A program made the position numbers and the translations under genes. A model generated the notes under the pieces. It was not told the origin of the DNA and searched no databases. It saw only the letters and a program-made list of their open reading frames with translations. From CAYYKK01 sp046351395 (GTDB taxonomy: Bacteria; Myxococcota_A; Polyangia; Polyangiales; Polyangiaceae), in assembly GCA_046351395.1 (NCBI GenBank), contig JAXLYP010000028.1:62001-126000 (forward strand): DNA of 64,000 nt. Reading direction: 5' to 3'. Positions 43,631-53,183 of this stretch are shown in pieces. The first letter of the stretch is position 1. Every line of letters starts with the position of its first letter.

Positions 43631-45285
43631 ATGAGCAAGGACCTCGAAGCCCCAGGGACGCTCCGGATCGGCTCGGTCTTCCACCGCCGATTCCGCATCG
43701 TTCGCTGCATCAAAACGGGCGGAATGGGCGCCGTGTACGAGGTCGTGCACCTCGACACGCAGCGCCCACGCGCGCTGAAGGTGCTCCTCGCGGGGGCGCT
43801 CGAGAGCGACGAGAGCCGCGCGCGCTTCGAGCGCGAGGCGACGATCGCCGCGGGCATCCGGAGCAACCACATCGTCGAGGTCCTCGACGCCGGGGTCGAC
43901 GCGGAGACGCAGGCTCCGTTCATCGTGATGGAGCTCCTCGTGGGCGAGGATCTCGGGAGCGCGATCGCCCGACGGCCGCTCCCACCGTCCGAGGTGGTCG
44001 AGTACCTGCGACAGGCCGCGCGCGGGCTCGAGAAGACGCACGCCGCGGGCATCGTCCACCGCGATCTCAAGCCGGAGAACCTCTTCTTGACCCGACGGGA
44101 CGACGGCAGCCCCGAGATCAAGGTGCTCGACTTCGGGATCGCAAAGGTCACGAGCGGCGCCGCGAGCGCGCCGGCAACGCGCGGAATCGTGGGGACGCCG
44201 CTCTACATCGCGCCCGAGCAGGTCACCGGCGACCGCGAGATCGGCCCGCGCACGGACGTCTACGCGCTCGGGCACGTCGCGTACGCGCTCCTCACGGGCC
44301 AGGCGTTCTTCCAGAAGGAGAACGCCGCGCTCGTCGACCTCTTTCCGCTCCTCATGGCGGTCGTGAAGGGCGCCCCCGAGCCGCCGAGCGAGCGCGCTCG
44401 GCGCGACTCCGGAGTGTCCCTGCCCGCTGCGTTCGACGCGTGGTTCCTGCGAGCGACGGCGCGCGAGCCCGCGGATCGGTTCGCCTCCGTGACGGAGGCG
44501 GTGACGGCGCTCGAGCGGGCGCTCGTCTCCGCCGGCGGCGCCGCCGCGAATGTCGCGCGCACCGCGCCGGATCTCGATCGGATGCGCTCGGAGGCGCCGG
44601 CGCCCAAGCCCACCGAGCCCGTCGCGCACGCCGCGTCGTCGGCGCGCACGATCGACGATCCCTCGTTCAAGATGTCTCCGGCGGCGCGGAGCATCGACGC
44701 TCAGATCGTCGCGGCCTCCCCCGCCCCCGTACGCGCCGCGAGCAGAGCCGATGGTTCGCCATCGGCGCGGGCGCGCTCGCGGTCGTCGCGGCGAGCGTCA
44801 CGGTCGGAATTCTCGTCGGAGCCCGAGGCGCGGCCACCCCATCGACATCGAGCGGCGCCGCCGTCGCCGAGATCCGCTCGACGCAGCCGATGACGCCGCT
44901 GAGCGCGCCCTCTCCGTCCGCCGCCCCGAGCGTCGCGCCGCCCGCCCCGCCCGCCTCGAGCTCGGCGCCCGCGGACCTCGACCCCACGCGCGCACGACAG
45001 AACCTCGAGGCGAAGGGCTGGCGGCTCGACGGGTGTCAGGACATCCCGCCCCTCTCCGGGCACACCGGAGTGAGCTGCGTCGGGATCAAGGGCGCGTGGT
45101 CCGTCGCGATCAACCTCTCGGGCCAGACTCACGAACCGAACGTCTGGTGTGGACTCGTGATGGCGGGGCCGGGCGCCTCCGCGTGCACCGTCAAGGGCGG
45201 CGTGCTGCTCGCGCTCATCGCGCCACCAGGGACGCCCCAGTCGAAGGTCGACGAGGTCGTTCGAGACGCGTTCGGGGATCCTTGA
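43631..45285 (+). CDS. Ser/Thr protein kinase with C-terminal membrane segment, frame shifted
   Basis: Pkn/Hanks-type kinase. The glycine loop is KTGGMGAVYE, the ATP lysine is Lys50 (ALKVLL), the catalytic loop is HRDLKPEN (Asp145), DFG at Asp167, and the GTPLYIAPEQ activation segment is present. After the kinase and a Pro/Ala linker the frame changes near 44.73 kb, in a run of C residues. The unshifted frame ends in Arg-rich nonsense at 44893. The shifted one gives a membrane helix (WFAIGAGALAVVAASVTVGILVG) and an extracytoplasmic domain with four cysteines ending at 45285. One lost base explains it. It may phosphorylate T6SS parts, as PpkA does; that is inference. Confidence 0.8.
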
Positions 45286-45305
45286 TCGGGCCCGCGGCGC
45301 GGACG

Positions 45306-46778
45306 CTATTCGAGGAACGCGGTCGTCGCCTTCGAAGGGCCTGACCGGATCACGAACACGTTGAACGCCTCGCCGTAGAGGCCGGTCCCCGCGGGCGCGC
45401 TCGCGCCGTGGGGGATGCGGACGACCGCGTAGTGGTCGCCGGTCACGTCCACGAAGACCACGAAGGGGACGTCCGAGCCGGGATCCCCGTCGACGCTCGT
45501 CGCGAGCGTCTTGTCACGCGTCGCGGCCGTCGCGAGGCCAGCGCCCGTGAGGTTCGCCAGGTCGACGCCGAAGATCGCGGACACCTTCTTCGGGGCCGGA
45601 TCGTCGCCCGGCGAGAAGTTGATCGGGTACGTCACCCTCACGACGCCGCTCTCGGGCATCGGGAACGAGAGGCCCGCGAAACCACGCTCCACGCAGTTCG
45701 CGACGCTCTCGTCCGCGAGCGTGGTGGTGTGGCTGAGGCCGCTCGTCAGTCCGTCCGTGCCGATCGTGAACGTCACGGTGACCTGCCCATTCAGCGCCGG
45801 ATCGGATCGAAGGCCGTTCTCGTAGCAGAGACGGAACCGACCGAAGCTCTGGCGGACGATCCGCTGAATCACCTCGGGCGGCAGCTTGCCCGTCACGGTC
45901 GTCCCGCCCATCCGCACCTGCGGCGGCTTGGGACGGTGGGTGCTCCCCAGGCGGCCGCCCGCGTGTCCCGGCGCCCCGATGGAGCCGAGCCCAATTCCCT
46001 CGCCTCCGGCGCCGCTCAGGCCGAGCCCGCTCGCATCCGCGTCTCCCCAGAGGCTCCCCCGGGCGCTCATCGGATCCGGCCCTAGCGACGGGTCCCGCCC
46101 GAACAGGCTCGCGGGCGATGGATCTGGAGCGCAGGCGGGGAGATACGCGAGGACGTTGTCTGCGTCGCACGCGCCGGCGGGCAGGTTCGCCTTCGCGCTC
46201 GGGCCCTTGCGAGGACCGGCCGACGAGTCGACGGGCGCGGCGGTGGGCGGCGCGCTCGCGACCACGGCTTCCTTCGGCGTGACGTCCAGCCACACGCTGA
46301 GCGCGAACGATCGCGCCTGGCTTGCGTAGGCGATCTTCCCGAGCACGTCCGACGCACACTTCCCGGACGCTTCGGGCGCGTTCGAGCGCGCCACGCGAAC
46401 CCCCGACACTTCTCCCTTGTCGGACACGCGCATCGCGACCCACGTGGACGCGGGGCCGTCCGCGTTCTCCGGGGTGAGAGGCCGCCCCGAGTAGCACGCG
46501 AGGAGCGCGGGGCGCGACGTGTCGAGCGCGACCGCGAGCACCTTCTTGTCGACGGTGAAGTCCGCGGGGCTCGAGATCTTGCTCGGCATGCCCACGGCCT
46601 CGAACCGGATGCGCACGTCGAGCGGGCGATCGGGCACGCGCGGATCACCGCTCGGAGCCTCCTTGCGCTCGTCGGGCGCCTCTCGCTTGGACGGGCTCTT
46701 CCCGCAGCCCGCGAGCGTGATCGCCGCCGCCGTTGCCACACCCGTCACGAGGCCCGCGCGACCGTTCCAACCACCCAT
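45306..46778 (-). CDS. lipoprotein with AgmX/PglI TonB-like C-terminal domain
   Basis: A 490-residue lipoprotein (lipobox ITLAGC). The middle has Gly/Pro-rich stretches. At about residues 290-390 it carries the AgmX/PglI-type domain (PPEVIQRIVRQSFGRFRLCYENGL...ADESVANCVERGFAGLSFPMP), where the two conserved cysteines can pair. The same family domain is in the partial protein at the left edge. In Myxococcus, AgmX belongs to the gliding machinery; here the role is not known. The ATG at 46778 is chosen because the signal peptide starts there. Confidence 0.83.
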   Translation of the reverse strand: MGGWNGRAGLVTGVATAAAITLAGCGKSPSKREAPDERKEAPSGDPRVPDRPLDVRIRFEAVGMPSKISSPADFTVDKKVLAVALDTSRPALLACYSGRPLTPENADGPASTWVAMRVSDKGEVSGVRVARSNAPEASGKCASDVLGKIAYASQARSFALSVWLDVTPKEAVVASAPPTAAPVDSSAGPRKGPSAKANLPAGACDADNVLAYLPACAPDPSPASLFGRDPSLGPDPMSARGSLWGDADASGLGLSGAGGEGIGLGSIGAPGHAGGRLGSTHRPKPPQVRMGGTTVTGKLPPEVIQRIVRQSFGRFRLCYENGLRSDPALNGQVTVTFTIGTDGLTSGLSHTTTLADESVANCVERGFAGLSFPMPESGVVRVTYPINFSPGDDPAPKKVSAIFGVDLANLTGAGLATAATRDKTLATSVDGDPGSDVPFVVFVDVTGDHYAVVRIPHGASAPAGTGLYGEAFNVFVIRSGPSKATTAFLE

Positions 46779-46890
46779 CGACCCGTTCTGAACGAGAAGT
46801 GTGCGCGCGACAAGGCTGCGAGGTTGCCCCTCGCGGGCGGCACGCCAGGGGGTGACGCAGCACGGACCTCGGGGTAACCCTCCTCGAGCG

Positions 46891-47940
46891 ATGAGGCTCT
46901 TGCTGCTCCACACCGGAGGCACGCTCATGATGGAGCGCGCCGCGAGCGACGGAGCGCTCCGCCCGGACGTGTACCGGAGCGATCTCCTCGTCGAGCTCCC
47001 GATCCTCCGCTCCATCGCGGAGATCGAGACGAAGGTCCTCTACAACCTCGACTCGTCGGACATGCAGCCGAACCACTGGGTCGAGCTCGCCGGCGCGATC
47101 CACGCGTCGCTCGACGAGTACGACGGGTTCGTCGTCATCCACGGCACCGACACGATGGCCTACACGGCGAGCGCGCTCGCGTTCCTCCTCCCGGGGCTCG
47201 ACAAGTCGGTCGTGCTCACGGGCGCGCAGAGGCCGCTCACCGCCGTGCGGACGGACGCGAGGTCGAACCTCGTGGACGCGTGCGAGGTGGCGACGATGAA
47301 GATCCCCGAGGTGGGCATCGTGTTCAACTCGAGGCTGTTTCGCGGTTGTCGCGCGACGAAGCTCGACGCGTGGAGCATGAACGCGTTCGGCTCGCCGAGC
47401 TGCCCCCCGCTCGCGGAGCTCGGGCTCGGCGTACAGCTCGGGCCGCACGTGCTCCCTCCGCGCGCCGGTGTCCCGTTCGACGCGCGCATCGAGCCGCGCG
47501 TCCTCGCGGTGCGCACGTTCCCGGGTCTCGATCCGAAGCTCCTCCTGGGTGCGCTCGCGACCGGCGTGCAAGGCGTCGTGCTCGAAGCGTTCGGAGCGGG
47601 GAACGTCCCGCGCCTCGAGCGCTCGCTCGTCCCGTTCCTCGAGGCAGCGCGCCGCATCGACGTGCCCGTGGTCATCGCGAGCCAGTGCCCGCGCGGCGCG
47701 GTGGATCTGACCGCCTACGAGGGCGGGCTGGCAGCGGCGCGCGCGGGGGCGATCAGCGCGCGCGACATGACCGCGGAGGCGACCGTGACGAAGCTCATGA
47801 TCACGCTCGGCCGGCTCGGCCCCGACTTCGCGGGCCCGCTCTCGGTGCGCTACGACGCCGACGCGAGGGAGACGGTGGGCCGCGTCGAGGCCGCGCGCTT
47901 CGCGTTCGATCACGCCATCGCGGGTGAGATGACCCTGTGA
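46891..47940 (+). CDS. type I L-asparaginase family
   Basis: A 349-residue enzyme that deaminates asparagine to aspartate. The catalytic motifs are TGGT in HTGGTLMM at the N-terminus and GTDT in IHGTDTMAY, with LTGAQRPL following. It has no signal peptide, so it is the cytosolic type. ATG 46891 begins directly at MRLLLLHTGGT. The stop overlaps the GTG of the DMT transporter gene by four bases, so the two are coupled; the transporter might move an amino acid linked to this reaction. Confidence 0.9.
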   Translation: MRLLLLHTGGTLMMERAASDGALRPDVYRSDLLVELPILRSIAEIETKVLYNLDSSDMQPNHWVELAGAIHASLDEYDGFVVIHGTDTMAYTASALAFLLPGLDKSVVLTGAQRPLTAVRTDARSNLVDACEVATMKIPEVGIVFNSRLFRGCRATKLDAWSMNAFGSPSCPPLAELGLGVQLGPHVLPPRAGVPFDARIEPRVLAVRTFPGLDPKLLLGALATGVQGVVLEAFGAGNVPRLERSLVPFLEAARRIDVPVVIASQCPRGAVDLTAYEGGLAAARAGAISARDMTAEATVTKLMITLGRLGPDFAGPLSVRYDADARETVGRVEAARFAFDHAIAGEMTL

Positions 47941-48860
47941 GCGCGTCCCCTCTGGGCGCCGCTCCGGTCGGGCGCGCCGCGCTCCTCGTCGGCGTGGCGA
48001 GCGCCGCGTTCGCGACGAGCGCGCCGTTCGCGCGGCTCGCCGCGCCCACGCACCCGCTCTGGATCGCGTTCGGGCGCCTGCTCGTCGCGGCGATCCTGCT
48101 CGCAGCGATCGACGCACGGGCGATGCTCCGATCGTTCCGGGCGCTGTCCTTGCGCCACCGCGCCACCGTGATCCTCGCGGGCGGCCTCCTCGCGGCGCAT
48201 TTCGCGCTGTTTCAATGGGGCCTGACGGCGACCTCGCTCCCCGCCGCGGTGTCCCTGGTGTCGCTCGAGCCCCTCGCGGTGGTTGTCGCCGCTTGGCTGC
48301 TCTTCTCCATCCGCCCGCGGAGACTCGAGCAGATCGGCATCGGGCTCGCGACGGCGGGCGCGGTCGTGATCAGCCGCGGCGCGGGCGAGGGGGAGCACCG
48401 ACTCCTCGGGGACCTGCTCGTCCTCGGATCGGTGACGCTCTTCGGCCTCTATGTCGCCTGCGCGCGCGGGCTTCGAAACGCGCTCCCCGCAGCGCACTAC
48501 GCGCCCCTCGTGTACGCGTCCGCGTCCGCGTCGCTCGCGATCGTCTTGCCGTTCGTCCCGCTCGCGCCGGACGCCGCGCTCACGGCGCTCCCCACCAACG
48601 CGTTCGTGTTCGTCGGCCTCCTCGGCGTCGTCCCGACGGTCATCGGCCACACGCTCGTGCAGACGGGCGCGCGCACGCTCTCACCGTCGGTGATCGCGCT
48701 CGTCTCCCCGGGCGAGACGCTCGGGAGCATGGTGCTCTTCGCGATCCTCTTCGGTGTCGCGCCGACCGCGCTCGAGGCGGCCGGGGCGCTCCTCATCCTC
48801 GCTGGCGCCGGCCTCGCGATCTGGGCGCAGCGCGCGCGCACTCGTGCGGTGTCGAGCTGA
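47937..48860 (+). CDS. DMT-superfamily (EamA) permease
   Basis: A 307-residue inner-membrane protein with ten expected helices in two EamA repeats. The first begins ALLVGVASAAFATSAPFARL and ends near GAVVISRG. The second ends with the typical PGETLGSMVLFAILFG...LEAAGALLILAGAGL. The substrate is unknown; relatives export amino acids or metabolites. Start GTG 47937, coupled to the asparaginase gene. Confidence 0.88.
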   Translation: MSASPLGAAPVGRAALLVGVASAAFATSAPFARLAAPTHPLWIAFGRLLVAAILLAAIDARAMLRSFRALSLRHRATVILAGGLLAAHFALFQWGLTATSLPAAVSLVSLEPLAVVVAAWLLFSIRPRRLEQIGIGLATAGAVVISRGAGEGEHRLLGDLLVLGSVTLFGLYVACARGLRNALPAAHYAPLVYASASASLAIVLPFVPLAPDAALTALPTNAFVFVGLLGVVPTVIGHTLVQTGARTLSPSVIALVSPGETLGSMVLFAILFGVAPTALEAAGALLILAGAGLAIWAQRARTRAVSS

Positions 48861-48900
48861 GCACCTTCCCTCGCCTCGATCGGGCGAGCTACGATCGGCC

Positions 48901-50253
48901 ATGTCGCGGCGATGGGGCCTCGCGCTCGTCGCGCTCTGCATCGGCTGCTCGGGCACCGCGATCGTGAGCTCGAGCGCGGCGACGAGCGCTCCCTCCGATG
49001 CTCCCGCGATCTCGGGTGCGCGGCTCGACGAGGAGCGCGAGCGCTACCTGAACGACGGGGCGGCGCGCCGCGCGGAGCTCGTGCGGTCGCTCACGCGGCC
49101 GGAGAACACCTACTCGCGGCAGCGCCTCGACGCGTACGGGCTCGGGGATCGCGGCTGGGATCTCCTGCCCGCGTGGAACCCGCGCACGCGCGCGATGAAC
49201 GCGGAGCTCGCCGCGCGGGTCGAGCGCGGTGAGGCGCTCGACGCGGAGGGCCTCGCGCCCCTCTGGGACGGCGTCATGCCGTCGACCGAGCAGGGCTGGA
49301 TCGAGCTCGGTCGGCGCGTGTTCTTCGAGTTCCCCATGCGCGCCGAGATCCTCGTCGAGCACGCGCTCGGCGACCCCGCGGGGGCCGAGGCGCTCGGCGT
49401 CGAGCGCGCGGCGGACGGGCACGTCCCCGGCGCCGTCGTGTTCCTCGACGTCGACCGCGAGGTCCGCGTCGGAATGAGCTGCGCGCTCTGCCACTCCGCG
49501 ATCGAGGGTGGCGCGGTCGTCCCCGGTCGCGCTCGGCGGAGCCTGGATGTTGGGCGGATGCGGATGGCCTGGCTGACCGCGCGGGACGGAGCGGTCGACG
49601 CGCGCGACGCGCAGCGCCTCGGCCGGTGGGGGCCCGGGCGCGCGGACGTCACGGAGGACGACGACGAGGACCCCGTCGCGATCCCGGATCTCTGGGGCCT
49701 CCGCGACGAGCGCTGGTTGACCCAAGGTGCGACCCTCCGGCAGGAGAGCCCGATCGCGCTCGCGATCCGCCAGGAGACGCAGCTCATCGACTCGAACCAC
49801 CTCCTCGTGCGCCCGCGCCGGGAGCTCGTCTGGGCGCTCGTCATGTACCTCTATTCGCTCGCGCCTCCGCGCTCGGGCGAGGCCCCGCCCCCGGGCGTCG
49901 AGGCGGGCCGGGCGCTCTTCGACGAGCATTGTCGGAGCTGCCATTCGAACGCCGCGCTCGGCGGAGAGCCGATCGACGCCTCCGCGATCGGGACCGATCC
50001 CGCGCTCGCGAACGGCAAGGGGCGCGGCACGGGTCGCTACCGCGTACCACCTCTGCTCGCGATCGGACGCGGCGCGCCCTACCTGCACGACGGCTCCGTC
50101 GCCTCCCTCGACGAGCTCCTGTCGCCCGAGCGCCTGTCCGCCGATTACACGCGGGGCCGCTTCGGCCCAGGACCGATCCCCGGTCACCCTGCGGGGACTC
50201 GGCTCGACGCGGAGGCGCGCGCGTCCCTCCTCGCTTATCTCGCGACCCTCTGA
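48901..50253 (+). CDS. di-haem cytochrome c, peroxidase/MauG-like lipoprotein
   Basis: A 450-residue exported protein with a lipoprotein-type signal (CIGC). Two c-type haem sites are visible: CALCH (Cys194, Cys197, His198) and CRSCH (Cys344, Cys347, His348). The second lies in a cytochrome-c-like domain ending YRVPPLLAIGRGAPYLHDGSV, which is typical of MauG and di-haem peroxidases. It would handle electrons in the periplasm; the substrate is not known. The spacing of 150 residues between haems is normal for the family. It ends in a hairpin shared with the convergent gene. Confidence 0.83.
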   Translation: MSRRWGLALVALCIGCSGTAIVSSSAATSAPSDAPAISGARLDEERERYLNDGAARRAELVRSLTRPENTYSRQRLDAYGLGDRGWDLLPAWNPRTRAMNAELAARVERGEALDAEGLAPLWDGVMPSTEQGWIELGRRVFFEFPMRAEILVEHALGDPAGAEALGVERAADGHVPGAVVFLDVDREVRVGMSCALCHSAIEGGAVVPGRARRSLDVGRMRMAWLTARDGAVDARDAQRLGRWGPGRADVTEDDDEDPVAIPDLWGLRDERWLTQGATLRQESPIALAIRQETQLIDSNHLLVRPRRELVWALVMYLYSLAPPRSGEAPPPGVEAGRALFDEHCRSCHSNAALGGEPIDASAIGTDPALANGKGRGTGRYRVPPLLAIGRGAPYLHDGSVASLDELLSPERLSADYTRGRFGPGPIPGHPAGTRLDAEARASLLAYLATL

Positions 50254-50290
50254 GCGTGTTCGTGCGCGGTGTCCGCGCGCCCGAACGCTC
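50252..50290. terminator. bidirectional hairpin between convergent genes
   Basis: An imperfect stem (GAGC, GTTCG and GCGCGG pairing with matching right-hand blocks) around a TGT loop. It includes both stop codons of the flanking convergent genes. Confidence 0.45.
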
Positions 50291-50918
50291 AGGTCTTGAT
50301 GAGTGCGGGTCGGTTCGCGTGCGTGGAGAGCACGACCTCCTTGGTGATCGACCGATCGACGCCGTCGACGCTCACCACGGCCTTGAGCGTGTACGTCTGG
50401 TCGCGCGCGTCGTCGGGCTCGAACGGGGGCTGGCCGAGCGCGTAGCTCACGGCGAGCGCCGACGCGGGCGCGATGCGCTCGTCCCACGGCACGTACCCGC
50501 CCGACTCGTCCCAGACGGTCGGATCGCTCGACGCGAGAACGCCGACGGACCGCGAGGAAGCGTCGAAGAGCTCCACCTTCTTCACGATGAGGCGCGCGGG
50601 GACATTGCCCTTGTCGCTCGTGATGGAGAGCTGCATCGAGGTCTGCTCGCAGCGACGCTTCGCCTTCGCGCTCTTCTCGGACTCCGCGCTGTCCCCCTTC
50701 GACAGCACCGGCGCCGGCCTCGCGCCTGCGTCGCCGCCGCAGTCGTCCGCGAGCGTCGCCGCGACGAGCACGACGCTCACGTCGAGCGCCGCCCGCCTGG
50801 GCGGCGAGGACGCGGCGGGAGGAGCGGTGGAGTCAGCGGTGATATCGGTGGTGGGCGGCGTCGAGGCGGAGCCGCACCCCGCGAGGATCAAACCGACGAA
50901 GAGCCAGGGTGCACGCAT
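50289..50918 (-). CDS. lipoprotein, unknown
   Basis: A 209-residue lipoprotein with the lipobox LILAGC and a Thr/Pro/Ala linker. The globular part of about 160 residues is beta-rich (LDVSVVLVAATL, SMQLSITSDKGN, YTLKAVVSVDG) and looks immunoglobulin-like, with two cysteines that may pair. No known family. Start ATG 50918. The 200 bases upstream (50919-51118) hold no gene and should carry the promoters of this gene and of the divergent sspB-like gene. Confidence 0.75.
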   Translation of the reverse strand: MRAPWLFVGLILAGCGSASTPPTTDITADSTAPPAASSPPRRAALDVSVVLVAATLADDCGGDAGARPAPVLSKGDSAESEKSAKAKRRCEQTSMQLSITSDKGNVPARLIVKKVELFDASSRSVGVLASSDPTVWDESGGYVPWDERIAPASALAVSYALGQPPFEPDDARDQTYTLKAVVSVDGVDRSITKEVVLSTHANRPALIKT

Positions 50919-51118
50919 CGCGCCCGAGTCTAGAGCACCGAGCGGCCGACGCCGCCGAGTTCGCATCCCCCCTTCGAAGTTCTCGAATCGAGCGCGCGGC
51001 GCGTGCGGCGCGGAGACGGAGCGCGCCGGCACGCTCCACGGACGAGCCGGCGCGGGGGCGCCACGTCCGCAAAACCCTCCGCGCACGGGGGCCGATGGTC
51101 TAGGCTGCGGTCGCGACG

Positions 51119-52063
51119 ATGGATGTGCCGCCGACCCTGCCCAAGAAGAAGGACGTGCTCGAGGCGCTCCTCGCCGACTCGAACGTGTTCCTCCATTTGG
51201 ATCCGCGCCGGGATGGTGTGGTCGTGCCCAGGTGGTTCCAGAACCAACCCGAGCTCACGCTCCAAGTCGGCCTGAACATGCCCGTGCCCATCCGGGACCT
51301 CGAGATCGACGAGAACGGCGTGTCGTGCACCCTGAGCTTCAGCCGGAGCCCGTTCTGGTGCTCCCTCCCGTGGTCCGCGATCTTCGCGATCGTCAGCGAG
51401 CCGGATCGCCGCGGCGGCATCTGGCCCGAGGACGTCCCGCCGGACGGGAACTGGGGCAAGAGCTTCCGCGCGCCCGCGTCCAAGCGGGAGCGGCCGAAGC
51501 TCGCCGCCGTACCGAGCCTCGAAGAGGAGCCCGATCGCGCGGAGGACGCGCCCCCTCCCGTCATCGGCGAGGACTCCAAGTGCGGCGCGTGCGGCACGAA
51601 GTGGATCGAAGATCAGTCGACGTGCCCGGTCTGCGGCGCATCCATCAGCGAGATGGTCGGCGGCCCCGAGGCCGCCGCCCCTCCTCCGCCGCCTCCTTCC
51701 GAGAAGGACGCGCGCGCCCCCGTGAAGCCCGTGGGGAAGCCGGTGCTCGCGCCCGCGCCCGCGCCCGCACCCGATCGACCGGTGCTGGTCCGCAAGAAGG
51801 GCGGTCGCCCCGCGCCCGTCGCGGCGGACGACAAACGGAGGCGCGGCGAGAAGCCCAAGGCCGTCCCACGACCCAAGCTCGCGCCCGCTCCCGCGGCGGA
51901 TCCACCCGCGGCGGACCCCGCCCCGGAGCGCGCGGCGGCGGAGCGCGTCAGCCCGGAGGACGTGCCGCAAGCACCTCCCTCCGCGGGTTCGCGCGCCCCC
52001 GCGAGCGCTGGCAAGAAGACCACGAAGCGCGAGCTTCCGCCGTACTTGCGCGTGGTGAAGTGA
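51119..52063 (+). CDS. sspB: SspB-like ClpXP adaptor with inserted zinc ribbon
   Basis: A 314-residue protein. Residues 8-110 are the SspB substrate-binding domain (NVFLHLDPRRDGVVVP, LQVGLNMPVPI, GVSCTLSFSRSPFWC, WPEDVP), which holds ssrA-tagged proteins. The last residues YLRVVK match the ClpX-binding tail of classical SspB. Between them lies a four-cysteine ribbon (Cys155, 158, 169, 172: CGAC and CPVC) and a Pro/Ala/Lys-rich linker of 120 residues. Usual SspB is about 110-165 residues, so this one has gained a metal-binding part. livM starts four bases after the stop. Confidence 0.88.
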   Translation: MDVPPTLPKKKDVLEALLADSNVFLHLDPRRDGVVVPRWFQNQPELTLQVGLNMPVPIRDLEIDENGVSCTLSFSRSPFWCSLPWSAIFAIVSEPDRRGGIWPEDVPPDGNWGKSFRAPASKRERPKLAAVPSLEEEPDRAEDAPPPVIGEDSKCGACGTKWIEDQSTCPVCGASISEMVGGPEAAAPPPPPPSEKDARAPVKPVGKPVLAPAPAPAPDRPVLVRKKGGRPAPVAADDKRRRGEKPKAVPRPKLAPAPAADPPAADPAPERAAAERVSPEDVPQAPPSAGSRAPASAGKKTTKRELPPYLRVVK

Positions 52064-52067
52064 CCGC

Positions 52068-53183
52068 GTGAACCCCTGGCTGAAGGGCGCACTCATCACG
52101 CTCGCCATCCTCGGCGTGTCGGTCGGGGCGCAGTACGGGCTGCCCGTCATCATCCCGGATACGGCGTGGCGGCAGCTCCTCCTCGACACGCTCGTGAAGG
52201 TCGTCGTCGCTCTCTCGCTGAACGTCGTGAACGGCATGGCGGGGCAGTTCTCGATCGGGCACGCGGGCTTCGTAGGGATCGGCGCGTACACGGCGGCGAT
52301 CACGGCGAGCCACCTGCAGCAGTCGATGCACCCGGGGATCAGCATCGCGAACATCCCGCTCGAGTCGTCGTTCGTCGTCGTCCCCGCGGCGATGATCGCG
52401 GCGGCGATCGCGGCGGGCGCGTTCGGCCTCCTCGTCGGGCTGCCGAGCCTCCGCCTCAAGGGGGACTACCTCGCGCTCGTGACGCTCGGGTTCGCGGAGA
52501 TCATCCGCCAGGTCATCTCGGGCACGTCCGCGGCGATCAGCCCGCTCATCGCGCAGCTCGGGGGCGTGAACGGGTACCTCGGCGCGGACGGCCACGGCGT
52601 CCCGCAGTACGCGGGGCCGTTCTGGATCGTCGGGGTGGCGCTCTGGGCGATCGTCATCGCGTGGCGCCTCAAGTTCTCGGGCTGGGGGCGCGCCCTCCGC
52701 GCCCTCCGCGAGGACGAGATCGCAGCCGCGGCCGTCGGCGTGGATCCCACGCGCTACAAGGTGACGTCGTTCGTCATCGCGGCGATGGGCGGAGGCGTCG
52801 CCGGGTCCCTGCTCGCGCTCGTCTACGACGGCAGCCCGTCGGTCCAGCCCGCGTCGTACAGCGTCGTCGCGTCGTTCGAGGCGATCACGATGGTCATCCT
52901 CGGGGGATCGGGGAGCATCAGCGGCGCCGTCCTCGGGGCCATCTTCGTGACGCTGAGCGTGCGCCTCATCGAGCAGGTGCAGGGCATCGACAGCGTCCGC
53001 GATTTCGTCCGCGCGCACCCGAACTTCGACCTCAACGCGCTCCGCATGGTCCTCTACGCGGCGACGCTCATCGGCCTGATGATCCTCCGGCCCGCGGGTG
53101 TGTTCGGCGAGCGTGAGCTCTCGCTCGCGCGCTTCTTCCCGAAGAAGGCGAAGGCGGCGTCGCCGGCGAAGGAGAAGGGATGA
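52068..53183 (+). CDS. livM: branched-chain amino acid ABC permease LivM
   Basis: A 371-residue inner-membrane permease. It has the LivM hallmark segments NVVNGMAGQFSIGHAGFVGIGAYTAA, LPSLRLKGDYLALVTLGFAEIIR and ALREDEIAAAAVGVDPTRYK, the last being the loop that contacts the ATPase. It would import branched-chain or related amino acids with LivH, LivG, LivF and a binding protein. Start GTG 52068. The usual partner livH is not present upstream; sspB is there instead. The stop overlaps livG (ATGA). Confidence 0.92.
   Translation: MNPWLKGALITLAILGVSVGAQYGLPVIIPDTAWRQLLLDTLVKVVVALSLNVVNGMAGQFSIGHAGFVGIGAYTAAITASHLQQSMHPGISIANIPLESSFVVVPAAMIAAAIAAGAFGLLVGLPSLRLKGDYLALVTLGFAEIIRQVISGTSAAISPLIAQLGGVNGYLGADGHGVPQYAGPFWIVGVALWAIVIAWRLKFSGWGRALRALREDEIAAAAVGVDPTRYKVTSFVIAAMGGGVAGSLLALVYDGSPSVQPASYSVVASFEAITMVILGGSGSISGAVLGAIFVTLSVRLIEQVQGIDSVRDFVRAHPNFDLNALRMVLYAATLIGLMILRPAGVFGERELSLARFFPKKAKAASPAKEKG

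Noticed and set aside
37723..45285. A full T6SS gene cluster
   Set aside because: Only VgrG, its cargo-like neighbours and a kinase are present. No sheath, baseplate, TssJLM or ClpV gene is seen.
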